The notes: generated by a model not told the origin, from the sequence alone. Positions 35,773 to 45,529 are shown, counted from the first letter of the stretch. The stretch is 59,059 bases of DNA from Methanobacteriota archaeon (GCA_013791785.1 VMTD01000041.1:1-59059), one strand, 5' to 3'. Made by a program: numbers and translations.

Positions 35773-38571
35773 ATGATTAATAATGCGAATCCTGGCCACA
35801 ATTTGCTGGTCATCAGCATGATGTGTATAGTCCTGACCATGCCTTTTAACTTCGTTGTCCCCGCAGGGGCAAATCACGAGATCAGCATCACACAAAATAA
35901 CCAGTTGGAAGAAGAATTTTTAAGTCCCTCCCATCCAGCACCTTTAATAGGCAATTCACCGCAGGTTATCTGGCAACAGTTCAACTCTCCAAACCAATCT
36001 GGCCTGTATGGCTGTGTTAAGTTCTATGATTTTGACCATGACGGCATTCAAGATATGGTGGCAGGTAATTTTGCAGGAGGAATTTCCATGTGGACAGGCG
36101 ACGGTCTCGGTAATTGGACCATGTTTTCCCCACCCATTACCAGCATGAATTTCTATGATTTTGCATTAGGGGACATTAACAATGATGGCTTATCTGATAT
36201 TGTTGCCGGATATGACAAAGGAATGCTTGCCTGGACCGGAGATGGTTCCGGAACCTGGACAAATGTAACGGTCGGGCTACCCAATGAATATGTTGGCCCG
36301 CTATTCCCCATATATTCCGTGGTTCTTGATGACATGAATCTTGATGGCAACCTGGATATTGTCGGAGGAAACAACGGCAAATCCGGGGCACAGTCGATTC
36401 AGGCAGTTAGGGTGTTCATGGGTAATGGAAATGGAGTTTGGACCGATGCAAGCAGCAACCTCCCTGCAGTGAATGGTCTCAAATATTTTGGAATTGCAAC
36501 TGGTGATTTTAACAGAGATGGATGGCCGGACATTGTAGGAGCCGGGTCCGCAGGTATTGATGCCTGGATAGGTAACGGAGGAAGTACATGGACCCTCAGG
36601 GACAATGGGTTGCCTGGCTCCGGTGCCTATTCCGATGTGAAACTTGCCGATTTCAACCTTGACGGAAATTTCGATCTTGTTGCCACCGGAAAAAACAACA
36701 ATGGACTTGCGGTTTCGAACGGGGACGGGTGGGGCATCTGGACTACAACATACACCTTGCCTATGACCGGCACATACACGGGTGTTGAGGTATATGATGT
36801 GAATATTGACGGTTACATGGACATCATAACCTCCAGCGATGATTCCGATAATATTATCTGGACCGGCGACGGTCAAAACAACTGGTATCTTCAGACCAAT
36901 GGCCTTAGAACCGGCGACTCGCATTCGGACATTTCGGTTGGGGACATAAACAATGATGCCAGAATGGACATATGTCTTCCGAATACCACCGGAGAGCAGA
37001 ATATCTGGTATTCATCGGTTGACAGAACAGTGAATGCCTGGACCGAACTGAACGCGCCGGCTTCCGGCGGCCAGATAAATGACATTGAGATTGCCGATAT
37101 AAACATGGACGGAAAGCCCGACATCTGCTATGCAAAGGAAGGCGGCGGAATCGAACTGTGGAGCGGGGACGGAACAGGCAACTGGACACCCATGACAAAA
37201 CCGGTATCGACAGGCAATTACAATTCAATAATTTCGACAGATTTCAACAAGGACGGCAAGCCAGACATTATTTCCACCTCGGATTCGGGAATAAAGGTAT
37301 GGATTGGCAACGGTGGAACGACCTGGGTCGCCAGAACCATGGGCCTTCCTTCATCGGGTGTTTACCTGGGCCTGACCGTTGCGGATTTCAATGATGACGG
37401 AGACCCGGACATCGCCGCTGGAACGCAGGCCTCCGGAGTTGCAGTGTGGAACGGGGACGGTTGGGGAATCTGGACAATGACTTACAACCTGCCTTTCGTC
37501 GGCACATACTACGACCTTGCGGCAAGGGACATGAACAGGGACGGGGCCCTGGACCTTGTAGCAGCACATGGCGGCCTCATGGTTTTCCTGGGCAATGCAA
37601 ATGACGGCTGGAGTCAGTCTTCATCCGGTCTGCCTGGTAGCTCTTCACAGTATTACTCGGTGGAGGTTACAGACCTTGACAATGATGGAATATTGGATAT
37701 TATTGGAGCCTCGGAATCTGCAGGAGTGAACACATGGCTCGGTGACGGGACCGGAAGCTGGAACTTCGGCTCCAACCCCACTTCCGTAGCAACCACCGGC
37801 CTGGCAACAGGCGATTTCAGCATTGACGGAACCCCGGATATCGTGTTCGGATCAGGCACCAATAACGGAATAAACGGTCTTGCACGGAAACAGCCAGCGT
37901 GGGAAACTGTCTCGGATGGACTGTTCCAATCCGGTGATTTCAGGACCATTGAACTGGCAGATATCAACATTGACGGCAGACTTGACATAATAACTGCAAA
38001 TTACACTGCCGGAACGCCCAATATCTGGGTGGGTGATTACGCCGTACCGCCGCCGGAAACCTTCAGCATCGGCCCGCTTTCCGTGGGTTGGAACCTGGTA
38101 TCAACGCCCCTTGCACCGTCCGACACGGCACTTCCCGGCGCCCTCACAGACTTGGACGGCGACACTTCCTGGACAAGGGTGAAATATTACGACAATGCGG
38201 CTTCACCTGCTTGGAAGACATACGGCCCCAGCATTACTTCGACGCTCACGGACATCACCGAAAAAATGGGTGTCTGGATATACATACCGGATGCCGGTTC
38301 CCTGGGTGACGGTTATATCAGGCTGGAAGGCAGCGCCCCGACAGCCACAACAATTGACCTGGTACCAGGCTGGAACCTAGTGGGCTACCCATCGTCCATC
38401 TCAAGAACCGCCGGCACCACTGTCCCACCCCAGGTGGACATTATGTCGGTCTATCAGTCCGCGTCCCCTTACATACAGGACTTCACAGCCTACTCGGGCG
38501 TCAGCATGATTCCCGGTAACGCATACTGGATTCATGTGAATTCAGCCAGCACGTGGGTTGTTGATTATTAA
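35773..38571 (+). CDS. Secreted FG-GAP/VCBS repeat protein with tandem GWNLV domains
   Basis: 932 aa from ATG 35773. Signal peptide to about residue 33 (ISMMCIVLTMPFNFVVPAGA). It then has roughly 15-18 FG-GAP blades of the form D.N.DG..D (FDHDGIQDMVAG, DINNDGLSDIVAG, DFNRDGWPDIVG, DLDNDGILDIIG), which form beta-propellers and bind Ca2+. The C-terminal region has two GWNLVSTP / GWNLVGYP segments, a domain seen at the end of many archaeal surface proteins. AGAGGG lies 6 nt before the ATG, and TTAAAATATATG is the TATA box. The TTG at 35746 in the ORF track is rejected. Likely an adhesive or cell-surface protein; partner unknown. Confidence 0.9.
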   Translation: MINNANPGHNLLVISMMCIVLTMPFNFVVPAGANHEISITQNNQLEEEFLSPSHPAPLIGNSPQVIWQQFNSPNQSGLYGCVKFYDFDHDGIQDMVAGNFAGGISMWTGDGLGNWTMFSPPITSMNFYDFALGDINNDGLSDIVAGYDKGMLAWTGDGSGTWTNVTVGLPNEYVGPLFPIYSVVLDDMNLDGNLDIVGGNNGKSGAQSIQAVRVFMGNGNGVWTDASSNLPAVNGLKYFGIATGDFNRDGWPDIVGAGSAGIDAWIGNGGSTWTLRDNGLPGSGAYSDVKLADFNLDGNFDLVATGKNNNGLAVSNGDGWGIWTTTYTLPMTGTYTGVEVYDVNIDGYMDIITSSDDSDNIIWTGDGQNNWYLQTNGLRTGDSHSDISVGDINNDARMDICLPNTTGEQNIWYSSVDRTVNAWTELNAPASGGQINDIEIADINMDGKPDICYAKEGGGIELWSGDGTGNWTPMTKPVSTGNYNSIISTDFNKDGKPDIISTSDSGIKVWIGNGGTTWVARTMGLPSSGVYLGLTVADFNDDGDPDIAAGTQASGVAVWNGDGWGIWTMTYNLPFVGTYYDLAARDMNRDGALDLVAAHGGLMVFLGNANDGWSQSSSGLPGSSSQYYSVEVTDLDNDGILDIIGASESAGVNTWLGDGTGSWNFGSNPTSVATTGLATGDFSIDGTPDIVFGSGTNNGINGLARKQPAWETVSDGLFQSGDFRTIELADINIDGRLDIITANYTAGTPNIWVGDYAVPPPETFSIGPLSVGWNLVSTPLAPSDTALPGALTDLDGDTSWTRVKYYDNAASPAWKTYGPSITSTLTDITEKMGVWIYIPDAGSLGDGYIRLEGSAPTATTIDLVPGWNLVGYPSSISRTAGTTVPPQVDIMSVYQSASPYIQDFTAYSGVSMIPGNAYWIHVNSASTWVVDY

Positions 38572-38581
38572 AACGGTTGGA

Positions 38582-38697
38582 CGATTGTAGATTTACGGAT
38601 TGTAGATTGTAGATTTACGACGGATTGACGGCGTTGCATATTCATAGCAAAAATCTAAAATCTAAAATCTACAATCTAAAATTTCAGAATACTGAAC
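38582..38697 (-). repeat. J-family repeat, copy J4
   Basis: Reverse orientation, so its TTCAGAATACTGAA end faces the flippase promoter 17 bp away. Core GGATTGACGGCGTTGCATATTC between heptamer arms. Confidence 0.8.
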
Positions 38698-38713
38698 TCT
38701 CATCATTTTCCAA

Positions 38714-38726
38714 GAGATATATATAT
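38714..38726 (+). promoter_or_regulatory. TATA box of the flippase gene
   Basis: AGATATATATATC, about 28 nt before ATG 38749; leaderless arrangement. Confidence 0.6.
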
Positions 38727-38748
38727 CAATTAACCATTCACCGCAAAC

Positions 38749-40182
38749 ATGGGGTCGGCTTCCAGACTTCTGAAGAACACGACGGTACTACTGGCCAGTA
38801 ACTTCGCCACCAAGGGTCTCAGTGCGCTGTTCATCATTTACCTTGCAATATATCTGGAGGATTACGGTTTCGGCCAGTACAGTTTTGCACTGTCGTTTGC
38901 AGCGGTTTTCGTCATTTTTTCCGATCTGGGACTCGATGCCCTGACCATCAAGAACGTGGCCCGTGACGGAAAGGTGGCAGGTGCATACCTGGAATCGGTG
39001 GGGCTGCTCCGGCTGGGACTTTCGGTCCTGATGATAATCATATCACTGGCCATCGGTTATTTCATGGGCCTGGAAACGCACCTTCTCCTGGTGATACTGG
39101 TCGCCGGAATGGCTTACATGTTCGACAAGGTCTCCGGGCTGTTCTACGCAATATTCCGCGCCAGGGAAAGGATGGAACTGGAGGCGGGTACCCAGATTGC
39201 CTGGAAACTCATTCAGGTGGGGCTGGGGTTCGGCGCAATACACTTCGGCTTCTCCCTGCTGGGGATAATGCTGGTCCTGCTCATCTCTTCAGTGGTGAAA
39301 ACAATCATCGGGTTCACAGTGCTGATGAGGGAGGGGGTGCGTCCGGTGGGTGGTGCGATCAAGCTTAAAAATCTTTTCAGGGATGCCATGCCTTTCGCCG
39401 GGTACGAGGTGGGAAATGCAATTTACATGCAGATATCGATAATACTGCTTTTCCTGCTCCGGACGCCTGAAGAAACTGGCTGGTTCGCTGCCGGTCTAAG
39501 AATAATAATGTTCATGCTCCTGATACCCAGTGCCTTCGACGCGGCCATATTTCCGCTGTTCTCGAAACTGTACCACACATCTGCCGGCGACATGAATTTC
39601 GCCTACGGAAAATCATTGAAATTCAGCCTTCTGGCCGCAGTCCCGGTGGCAGTGATGCTGGCAATACTGGCAGAACCGGTTGCCGGAATTTTCGGGGATG
39701 TGTATGACAACACGGCCAGTGCAATAATCATAATGGCCGCGCTGCTTCCTCTGTACACCCTCAACATGCTAATGAAATCCGCGCTCTGGAGCGGGGATGC
39801 ACAGAAGAGCATCGCCGTCAATATCTGGATATCCCTGGCAGTGCTCACGACGATGTCTTATTTTTTCATCGTGGAATACGCATACACAGGTGCCGCAGTG
39901 GCCCTTGTGATTGCCGAATCATGTTTCCTGGCCCTGAACTACCGGGACGCGAGAAAGAAGAAATTTCCCATGGGATTGCACCTGGCCAAGCCGGTTGTGG
40001 CAGGAATCTGCATGATATTCTCGGCTTACGGGATGTATATCATACTGGCCGATGAGATAAGCAGGTACCACATGGCATTGCTGGCAGGTCTCGTTTACCT
40101 TCTGGCGATACTGCTCATGGGCGCCGTCACTGAATCAGACAGGGCCATGCTCAGGCGCGCATTACATCGTCGTAAATCCTGA
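38749..40182 (+). CDS. Polysaccharide flippase (Wzx/MATE-like, MOP superfamily)
   Basis: 477 aa with about 14 hydrophobic segments in two bundles. The N-terminus STLLASNFATKGLSALFIIYLAIYL-like run and GFGQYSFALSFAAVF are typical of Wzx-type flippases, which move lipid-linked glycans across the membrane. The next gene (minus strand) is a glycosyltransferase; the two 3' ends overlap by 32 bp. Together with wecB they suggest surface glycan or N-glycan assembly. Substrate not readable. Confidence 0.85.
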   Translation: MGSASRLLKNTTVLLASNFATKGLSALFIIYLAIYLEDYGFGQYSFALSFAAVFVIFSDLGLDALTIKNVARDGKVAGAYLESVGLLRLGLSVLMIIISLAIGYFMGLETHLLLVILVAGMAYMFDKVSGLFYAIFRARERMELEAGTQIAWKLIQVGLGFGAIHFGFSLLGIMLVLLISSVVKTIIGFTVLMREGVRPVGGAIKLKNLFRDAMPFAGYEVGNAIYMQISIILLFLLRTPEETGWFAAGLRIIMFMLLIPSAFDAAIFPLFSKLYHTSAGDMNFAYGKSLKFSLLAAVPVAVMLAILAEPVAGIFGDVYDNTASAIIIMAALLPLYTLNMLMKSALWSGDAQKSIAVNIWISLAVLTTMSYFFIVEYAYTGAAVALVIAESCFLALNYRDARKKKFPMGLHLAKPVVAGICMIFSAYGMYIILADEISRYHMALLAGLVYLLAILLMGAVTESDRAMLRRALHRRKS

Positions 40183-40975
40183 GCAATTTCGAGACAGGAA
40201 TTTCCGGGCTGTGAAAACGTTTTATGAACTCGCGAGGTTCCTTCACCTCATCCGGGTTCTGGCCATCATAATATTTTGTGAATTTTTTCTCGAAATCCGT
40301 GAATGTCGCAAGACCGCAGGCCATGGCCTCCAGGCGCGCCATGCTGATGACATCGCCCACAGTGCCAATCATGAATTCGTAATGGTTCAGAAACTCATTG
40401 AGTTCATCGTATTCCACGCAGGGTAACATCCTCACATTTGACGGGAAATTGAACGGATAACCGTTGTTCACACAATCGTATTCCACGTCCGGCTTGATGA
40501 ATTTCGATAATTTCGAATTTTTCACCTGCTTTCCGAGAATGAGCTGGCGCTTGGATTTTTTTACCTCCGGCATGGGCCTGAAACGTTCCAAATCCACCGG
40601 ATTGGGAATGTATGTGCCATTTGGCTCGAATTCCTCCAGGTCCGGGGTGGACAGAATTATCGCTGCCGAGCGCTTTCTGATGTACTGGCTTATGACTGAA
40701 TAATGAAAAGGAAGCTGCTTTCTCCCGGTTCCGGTGAGCAACCGGAGGTCGGAACCATGGCAGTGCAGAATGAAAGGCTTCTTCAGCTTCCTGGCCAGCC
40801 TGAAAGCGGCAATCGTGTGCCTGTTCAGGGCATAGTGGCCGTGAATTATGTCGTGTTTTGCGATGGTCCTCGCATCTGGCACTTCCACGAAATCCGCCTG
40901 GACGCCTTTCTCCTTCAAACGGGATACCAGCAATTGCGGAATGTGTGCAATCTGATGCACGTGCAATACTCTCAT
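40151..40975 (-). CDS. Glycosyltransferase (GT4-like)
   Basis: 274 aa from ATG 40975 (MRVLHVHQIA). N-terminal Rossmann half with HGHYALNRHTI and ILHCHGSDLR; IPNPVDLERF marks the linker; the C-terminal half has MARLEAMACGLATFTDF, the E-x7-E-like nucleotide-sugar site of GT4 enzymes. It is shorter than typical GT4 enzymes (about 350 aa). The donor sugar is unknown; flippase and UDP-GlcNAc epimerase neighbours fit surface glycan synthesis. The ORF-track start at 40978 is the TTG one codon earlier. Confidence 0.8.
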   Translation of the reverse strand: MRVLHVHQIAHIPQLLVSRLKEKGVQADFVEVPDARTIAKHDIIHGHYALNRHTIAAFRLARKLKKPFILHCHGSDLRLLTGTGRKQLPFHYSVISQYIRKRSAAIILSTPDLEEFEPNGTYIPNPVDLERFRPMPEVKKSKRQLILGKQVKNSKLSKFIKPDVEYDCVNNGYPFNFPSNVRMLPCVEYDELNEFLNHYEFMIGTVGDVISMARLEAMACGLATFTDFEKKFTKYYDGQNPDEVKEPREFIKRFHSPEIPVSKLLRIYDDVMRA

Positions 40976-41014
40976 CAAAGGGTAAAGTATGCGTTGTGTA
41001 TTAATAGATTACAA

Positions 41015-41794
41015 TCATTGGTCCAGAAAACGATTTGCGAGTGCCAGCGGATTGCATTCCAGATGTATTCTCTTGATACCTTTGGGGAGCTTTATGTCCA
41101 CGGAAAATCTCGAACCCCTCAGACGCTGGCTTTTTGGCATCAATCCGTCCTTTTTCAGGATGCCAAAGACAATTCGCGAGAAATCCTTCGAACGTGATTC
41201 GTAATGCCTGACCTTTTCCCGGAATTTCCCGGTAATGAAATATACGACATGCTTGTCAATCTTTTTCTTGCCCAGTATCCCCACGAACACCATCTTTCGG
41301 AGCCAGAATTCAACATTTTGCTGTCTGAGCCCGACAGATGAAACAATATCCTTCTGGCGTATGCTGTTTCCCGATCCATGAATAATCTTCAGTATTTTTG
41401 CCGGCCATTGAAAACGGAACATGCCTGCCAAGGCGAGGTCTTCCGCCTCCATCATTCCCTTGGGCCAGTAGATGTTTCGACCGTCCATCCCCCTGGATTC
41501 TATGTATCCGCCGGCGAGCAGCTGACCGAGATTCCAATTAATCGAGGAAGTGCTCATTTCCATCTTCCTGGCGATGGAACGGGTATGGTCGCACGGATTC
41601 CGGCACAGATGCGTGAATATCAAAAGCCTGAGGGGTTTCATCAGAAGCGAGACGCTGGCAGTCTGCGGTTCGATTTTACCGACTCTGTCGTCCTGGCGAA
41701 AAATCTTCTTGAGGATTCGACCGGCACTTTCCCCTGGCTGAGCATCGGACCTCGGCTCATGGGCTGGCGGATTATCCGGTTTCTGGTTCAGCAT
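41015..41794 (-). CDS. Two winged-helix domain transcription regulator
   Basis: 259 aa. After about 50 variable residues comes a winged helix-turn-helix (LLIFTHLCRNPCDHTRSIARKMEMSTSSINWNLGQLLAGGYIESRG), then a second (AKILKIIHGSGNSIRQKDIVSSVGLRQQNVEFWLRKMVFVGILGKKK), then an alpha/beta tail. This tandem arrangement is frequent in archaeal regulators of unknown targets. GGTGATGG precedes the ATG. TATA box ATTTATAT lies at 41827-41834 and the J5 repeat starts 27 bp upstream of it. Divergent from trpS. Confidence 0.8.
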   Translation of the reverse strand: MLNQKPDNPPAHEPRSDAQPGESAGRILKKIFRQDDRVGKIEPQTASVSLLMKPLRLLIFTHLCRNPCDHTRSIARKMEMSTSSINWNLGQLLAGGYIESRGMDGRNIYWPKGMMEAEDLALAGMFRFQWPAKILKIIHGSGNSIRQKDIVSSVGLRQQNVEFWLRKMVFVGILGKKKIDKHVVYFITGKFREKVRHYESRSKDFSRIVFGILKKDGLMPKSQRLRGSRFSVDIKLPKGIKRIHLECNPLALANRFLDQ

Positions 41795-41860
41795 CCATCA
41801 CCTTCATTGCTATCAAGGCGTACACGATATAAATAATCTCACATTCCATCTTACGTAAGA

Positions 41861-42102
41861 ATTCAGTATTCTGAAATTTTAGATTTTAGAACTTAGATTT
41901 TAGATCTGTGCTGGCAGAATGTCCAACCGTATTTTAGATTTTAGAACTTAGATTTTAGATCTTTGCAGGGAATATGCAACGTCGTCAATCCGTCGTAAAT
42001 CTACAATCTACAATCCCTAAATCGAAAATCGTTATACATCTACAATCTACAATCCCTAAATCTACAATCGTCATACATCTACAATCGTCAATCTACAATC
42101 GT
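41861..42102 (+). repeat. J-family repeat, copy J5 (two cores, longest)
   Basis: ATTCAGTATTCTGAAAT end faces the winged-helix gene. Two cores (GCTGGCAGAATGTCCAACCG and GGGAATATGCAACGTCGTC) separated by heptamers, then an extended tail of ATCTACAATCG-type units to 42102. Confidence 0.8.
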
Positions 42103-42157
42103 CATACCAAGGATTTATATTGCATTTAGACTATTGACCTGCAAAGGGTGATTGTGA

Positions 42158-43294
42158 TTGCCAGAGAATTTCGTTGTAACCCCATGGGAAGTGACCGGCG
42201 ACATCGATTATGAAAGATTGATCGAGATGTTCGGCACCCAGAAGATAGACAGCAAGATTATTTCCAAATTCGTGGAGCACACTGGTGAACTACATACGAT
42301 GCTGCGCCGCGGGATATTCTATTCCCACAGGGACATGGACAAGATTTTCCAGGATGTGGAGAGTGGCGCCGGATTCGTCATGTACACCGGTCGCGGGCCT
42401 TCCGGACACACACACCTGGGTCACCTGATGCCCTGGCTTTTCACGAAATACCTTCAGGACAAATTTGGTATAGAACTTTATTTCCAGATGACCGACGACG
42501 AGAAATTCATGTTCAACCAGAACCTCACCATGGAGGACACGCGAAAATACGCTTACGAAAACGCGCTGGACATCATCGCCCTGGGCTTCGACCCCGAGAA
42601 AACGCACATATTCCTGGACACGGAATACAGCAACCAGCTTTACAAGATTGCCATAAAGGTCGCCAAGAAGGTCACCTTCAACACCACGAAGGCGGTGTTC
42701 GGTTTCAACAACAGCACGAATATAGGTTCAATATGGTTCACCAGCATGCAGGCCGCACCGGCCTTTCTTCCCAGCGTCCTGCGCGGCCGAAACATAAGAT
42801 GCGTCATCCCCTGTGCCATTGACCAGGACCCGCATTTCAGAGTGGCCCGGGACATCGCCGAAGGTATCGGTTTCTACAAACCGGCGTTGCTGCATTGCAA
42901 GATGCTGCCGAGCCTTGCCGGTTCGGATAAAATGTCCGCCTCGCTGCCCAACACCAGCATTTTCACGATTGACAAACCGAAGGATATCAAGAAGAAGATA
43001 GGCAATGCCTTCACCGGCGGATGCGTCAGCGTGGAGGAGCAGAAAGTGAAAGGAGGTAATCCGGACATCTGCTCGGTCTACCAGTATCTCTATTACATTT
43101 TCGAAGAGAACGATGCGAAACTGGAGGACAGGAAGACAAAGTGTCGGTCCGGCGAACTGCTGTGCGGGTACTGCAAGCAATATCTCACTGAGAAAGTAGT
43201 AACCTTTATTGAAGCGCATCAGGTCAGAAGGGAGCAGGCCAGAGAGATTCTTGAAAAATTCATGCTCAGGGATTGCCAGGGTGAGGAAAAGTGA
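42158..43294 (+). CDS. trpS: Tryptophanyl-tRNA synthetase
   Basis: 378 aa. Class I enzyme charging tRNA-Trp. GRGPSGHTHLGHL carries the HIGH-type signature; AGSDKMSASLPNTSIF carries KMSAS; QMTDDEKFM, TSMQAAPAF and PCAIDQDPHFRVARDIA are archaeal/eukaryal TrpRS motifs. Start is TTG at 42158 with AGGGTGA 7 nt before it; no in-frame ATG fits. The 3' end overlaps wecB by 4 nt (GTGA). Slightly short relative to the eukaryal enzyme but complete for the archaeal form. Confidence 0.95.
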   Translation: MPENFVVTPWEVTGDIDYERLIEMFGTQKIDSKIISKFVEHTGELHTMLRRGIFYSHRDMDKIFQDVESGAGFVMYTGRGPSGHTHLGHLMPWLFTKYLQDKFGIELYFQMTDDEKFMFNQNLTMEDTRKYAYENALDIIALGFDPEKTHIFLDTEYSNQLYKIAIKVAKKVTFNTTKAVFGFNNSTNIGSIWFTSMQAAPAFLPSVLRGRNIRCVIPCAIDQDPHFRVARDIAEGIGFYKPALLHCKMLPSLAGSDKMSASLPNTSIFTIDKPKDIKKKIGNAFTGGCVSVEEQKVKGGNPDICSVYQYLYYIFEENDAKLEDRKTKCRSGELLCGYCKQYLTEKVVTFIEAHQVRREQAREILEKFMLRDCQGEEK

Positions 43295-44337
43295 AGGTAC
43301 TCAGTGTCATAGGCGCGAGACCGCAGTTCATCAAGGCATCCGTGGTGTCCAGGGCACTCAGGAAGAACAGCGAGGAGATACTTGTTCACACGGGCCAGCA
43401 TTACGATTACGAGATGTCCAAGGTTTTTTTCGAGGTCATGGGAATACCGCAACCGGACTACAACCTGGAAGTCGGCTCGGGAACTCACGGTTGGCAGAAG
43501 GCCAGGATGCTGGAGGGCATCGAGAAGATAATACTCGACAGAAAACCCGACCGGGTGCTGGTCTACGGGGATACAAATTCAACTCTTGCAGGTGCGCTGG
43601 CTGCGGTCAAATTGCATGTGCCTGTGGCTCATGTGGAAGCGGGACTGAGGTCGTTCAACATGGCCATGCCCGAGGAAGTGAACAGGAGGCTCACCGACCA
43701 CATCTCGAAACTGCTTTTCTGCCCCACACCCACTGCAATCCGTAACCTGGAGAACGAGGGAATACGGGAAGGCGTCCACCTTGTGGGGGACGTGATGTAC
43801 GATGCGGCCCTGGAATACTCCGACATGAAGACCGACGTGCTGGAGAGGAACGGACTGGCCGCGAAAAAATACCTGCTTCTCACAGTTCACAGGCCAGTTA
43901 ATACAGATAACCGCCGTAATCTGGAAGGTATTTTTGAAGCAACGAACGGACACGATGTTGTATTCCCGGCCCATCCCAGGACTGTGGCCTTCATCGGGAA
44001 GCACGGCATAACCATACCGGAAAATATCAGAATGATCAAGCCTGTGGATTACATTGAATCACTTGCTCTGGTGAAGAATGCCGAAAAGCTTCTCACAGAT
44101 TCCGGCGGCATGCAGAAAGAAGCATATTTCTTCGGAACGCCGTGCATCACCCTGAGGGAGGAGACCGAGTGGGTGGAAACGGTGAGCGAGGGCTGGAATG
44201 TGCTTGTGGGTGCGGATAAGACAAAGATATCATCTGCCGTGCAGAATTTCAACCCAACAGGGGAGAGAAAGGCCAGCTACGGGAACGGGGATGCTTCGCA
44301 GAAAATTGTGGATATCCTGGAGAATACCAACATATAA
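43291..44337 (+). CDS. wecB: UDP-N-acetylglucosamine 2-epimerase
   Basis: 348 aa. Converts UDP-GlcNAc to UDP-ManNAc for surface or N-linked glycans. Family motifs: IGARPQFIKASVVSRAL, HTGQHYDYEMSKVFFE, VYGDTNSTLAGALAA, HVEAGLRSFNMAMPEEVNR, TVHRPVNTDN and LTDSGGMQKEAYFFGTPCITLREETEWVE. GTG start overlaps the trpS stop (GTGA) with GGTGAGG just upstream. Its TAA stop is the first part of a degenerate K element (TAAACTACCGGC). Neighbouring flippase and glycosyltransferase genes fit a glycan function. Confidence 0.95.
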   Translation: MKVLSVIGARPQFIKASVVSRALRKNSEEILVHTGQHYDYEMSKVFFEVMGIPQPDYNLEVGSGTHGWQKARMLEGIEKIILDRKPDRVLVYGDTNSTLAGALAAVKLHVPVAHVEAGLRSFNMAMPEEVNRRLTDHISKLLFCPTPTAIRNLENEGIREGVHLVGDVMYDAALEYSDMKTDVLERNGLAAKKYLLLTVHRPVNTDNRRNLEGIFEATNGHDVVFPAHPRTVAFIGKHGITIPENIRMIKPVDYIESLALVKNAEKLLTDSGGMQKEAYFFGTPCITLREETEWVETVSEGWNVLVGADKTKISSAVQNFNPTGERKASYGNGDASQKIVDILENTNI

Positions 44338-44400
44338 ACTACCGGCAATTAAGAGAGCTGGCATTTGGAACAACGACATTTGTTGCGAATAGATCGATCA
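44334..44400 (+). repeat. K-family element, degenerate copy K5
   Basis: TAAACTACCGGCAATTAAGAGAGCTGGC then CATTTG...ATTTGTTGC; hairpin A arms CCGGC / GCTGG are kept, the closing arm is lost. Sense downstream of wecB. Confidence 0.5.
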
Positions 44401-44447
44401 TGGCATCGGTCTAACACAATCCAACTCGTGACTTGCGAATTATGATA

Positions 44448-45371
44448 TTATTCCCCGCGACCTATCTCAACCATCCTGTCCAGCGGTTTCCTGGCCCTCT
44501 CGAGAATGTCCTTTGAAATCTCGACCTTCGGTTCCAGGGTCTCAAGGCTTTTGATGACCTTTTCCAGGGTGATTTTCTTCATGTTCTGGCACACGGCATC
44601 TTCCACGGCATAGAACTGTTTTCCTGGAATATCTTTTGAAAGCCGGTAAGTCATCTCCTTTTCGGTGCCAAGTATGAATTCCGCCGCATCGGATTTTTTC
44701 GCATGCACCAGCATTCCGTGGGTCGAGAATACACAATCAGCGTAATCAATCACTTCCGGCGTGCATTCCGGATGGACCATAACCTCGGCTTCGGGATGCA
44801 GCGACTTCAGAGACTCCAACTTGGCCACTGTGATTTTGTTGTGATGTACCGCGCAGAATCCCGGCCACAGTATGATCTCCTTTTCGGGTACGAATCTCTG
44901 GACGTACATTCCGAGATTCCGGTCCGGTGTGAAAATTATCTTTTTCTCCCTGACGGATTTTATAACCTTGACAGCGTTTCCGGACGTGCAACAAACATCG
45001 GATTCCGCTTTCACATCAGCAGTGGTATTGACATAGGACACCACAACAGCATCCGGATGCTTGGATTTCATTTCCCTGAGAAACGGAATCTCGACCATGT
45101 CAGCCATGGGACATCTGGCATCCGGCTCGGGATGAATAATCACCTTCTGCGGGCTGAGAATCTTGGCAGTCTCTGCCATGAAATTTACACCGCAGAAAAT
45201 GATGATTTTGGAATCCATCTTAGAAGCTTCCGTGGCAAGCGCGAGGGAATCACCCAGCAGGTCAGCTATGTCCTGGACATCCGGCATCTGATAGTTGTGC
45301 GCGATTATGACTGCATCGTGTTTCTTCTTCAGCTCCCTGATGTACTCAAGGGTCTCATTTGAAACTGGCAT
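44448..45371 (-). CDS. nadA: Quinolinate synthase A
   Basis: 307 aa. Condenses iminoaspartate with dihydroxyacetone phosphate in NAD synthesis, using a 4Fe-4S cluster. The three cluster Cys are in IFCGVNFMAE, VCCTSGNA and, near the C-terminus, VEDAVCQNM; HPECTPEV is also typical. Also AHNYQMPDVQDIADLLGDS. No nadB or nadC in view. TATA box CTTAATATG lies about 25 nt upstream on the minus strand, next to repeat J6; divergent from priS. Confidence 0.95.
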   Translation of the reverse strand: MPVSNETLEYIRELKKKHDAVIIAHNYQMPDVQDIADLLGDSLALATEASKMDSKIIIFCGVNFMAETAKILSPQKVIIHPEPDARCPMADMVEIPFLREMKSKHPDAVVVSYVNTTADVKAESDVCCTSGNAVKVIKSVREKKIIFTPDRNLGMYVQRFVPEKEIILWPGFCAVHHNKITVAKLESLKSLHPEAEVMVHPECTPEVIDYADCVFSTHGMLVHAKKSDAAEFILGTEKEMTYRLSKDIPGKQFYAVEDAVCQNMKKITLEKVIKSLETLEPKVEISKDILERARKPLDRMVEIGRGE

Positions 45372-45421
45372 CTTGGGTGGGATTGACGCCCGACATATTA
45401 AGTTTGTGTCTGCGCGTAAGA

Positions 45422-45529
45422 GTTCAATATTCTGAAATTGTCGATTTTAGATCTTAGATTTTAGATCTTTGCTGGCAGAATGTCGTCCGTCGTAAATCTA
45501 CAATCTACAATTACTAAATCGAAAATCGT
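45422..45529 (+). repeat. J-family repeat, copy J6
   Basis: GTTCAATATTCTGAAAT end faces the nadA promoter, 20 bp from its TATA box. Core GCTGGCAGAATGTCGTCCGTC; ATCTACA arm; CTAAATCGAAAATCG end. Confidence 0.8.

Noticed and set aside
36301-36924. 207-aa ORF and others antisense to the FG-GAP gene
   Set aside because: Repeat-derived shadow of the coding strand; no start signal or domain.
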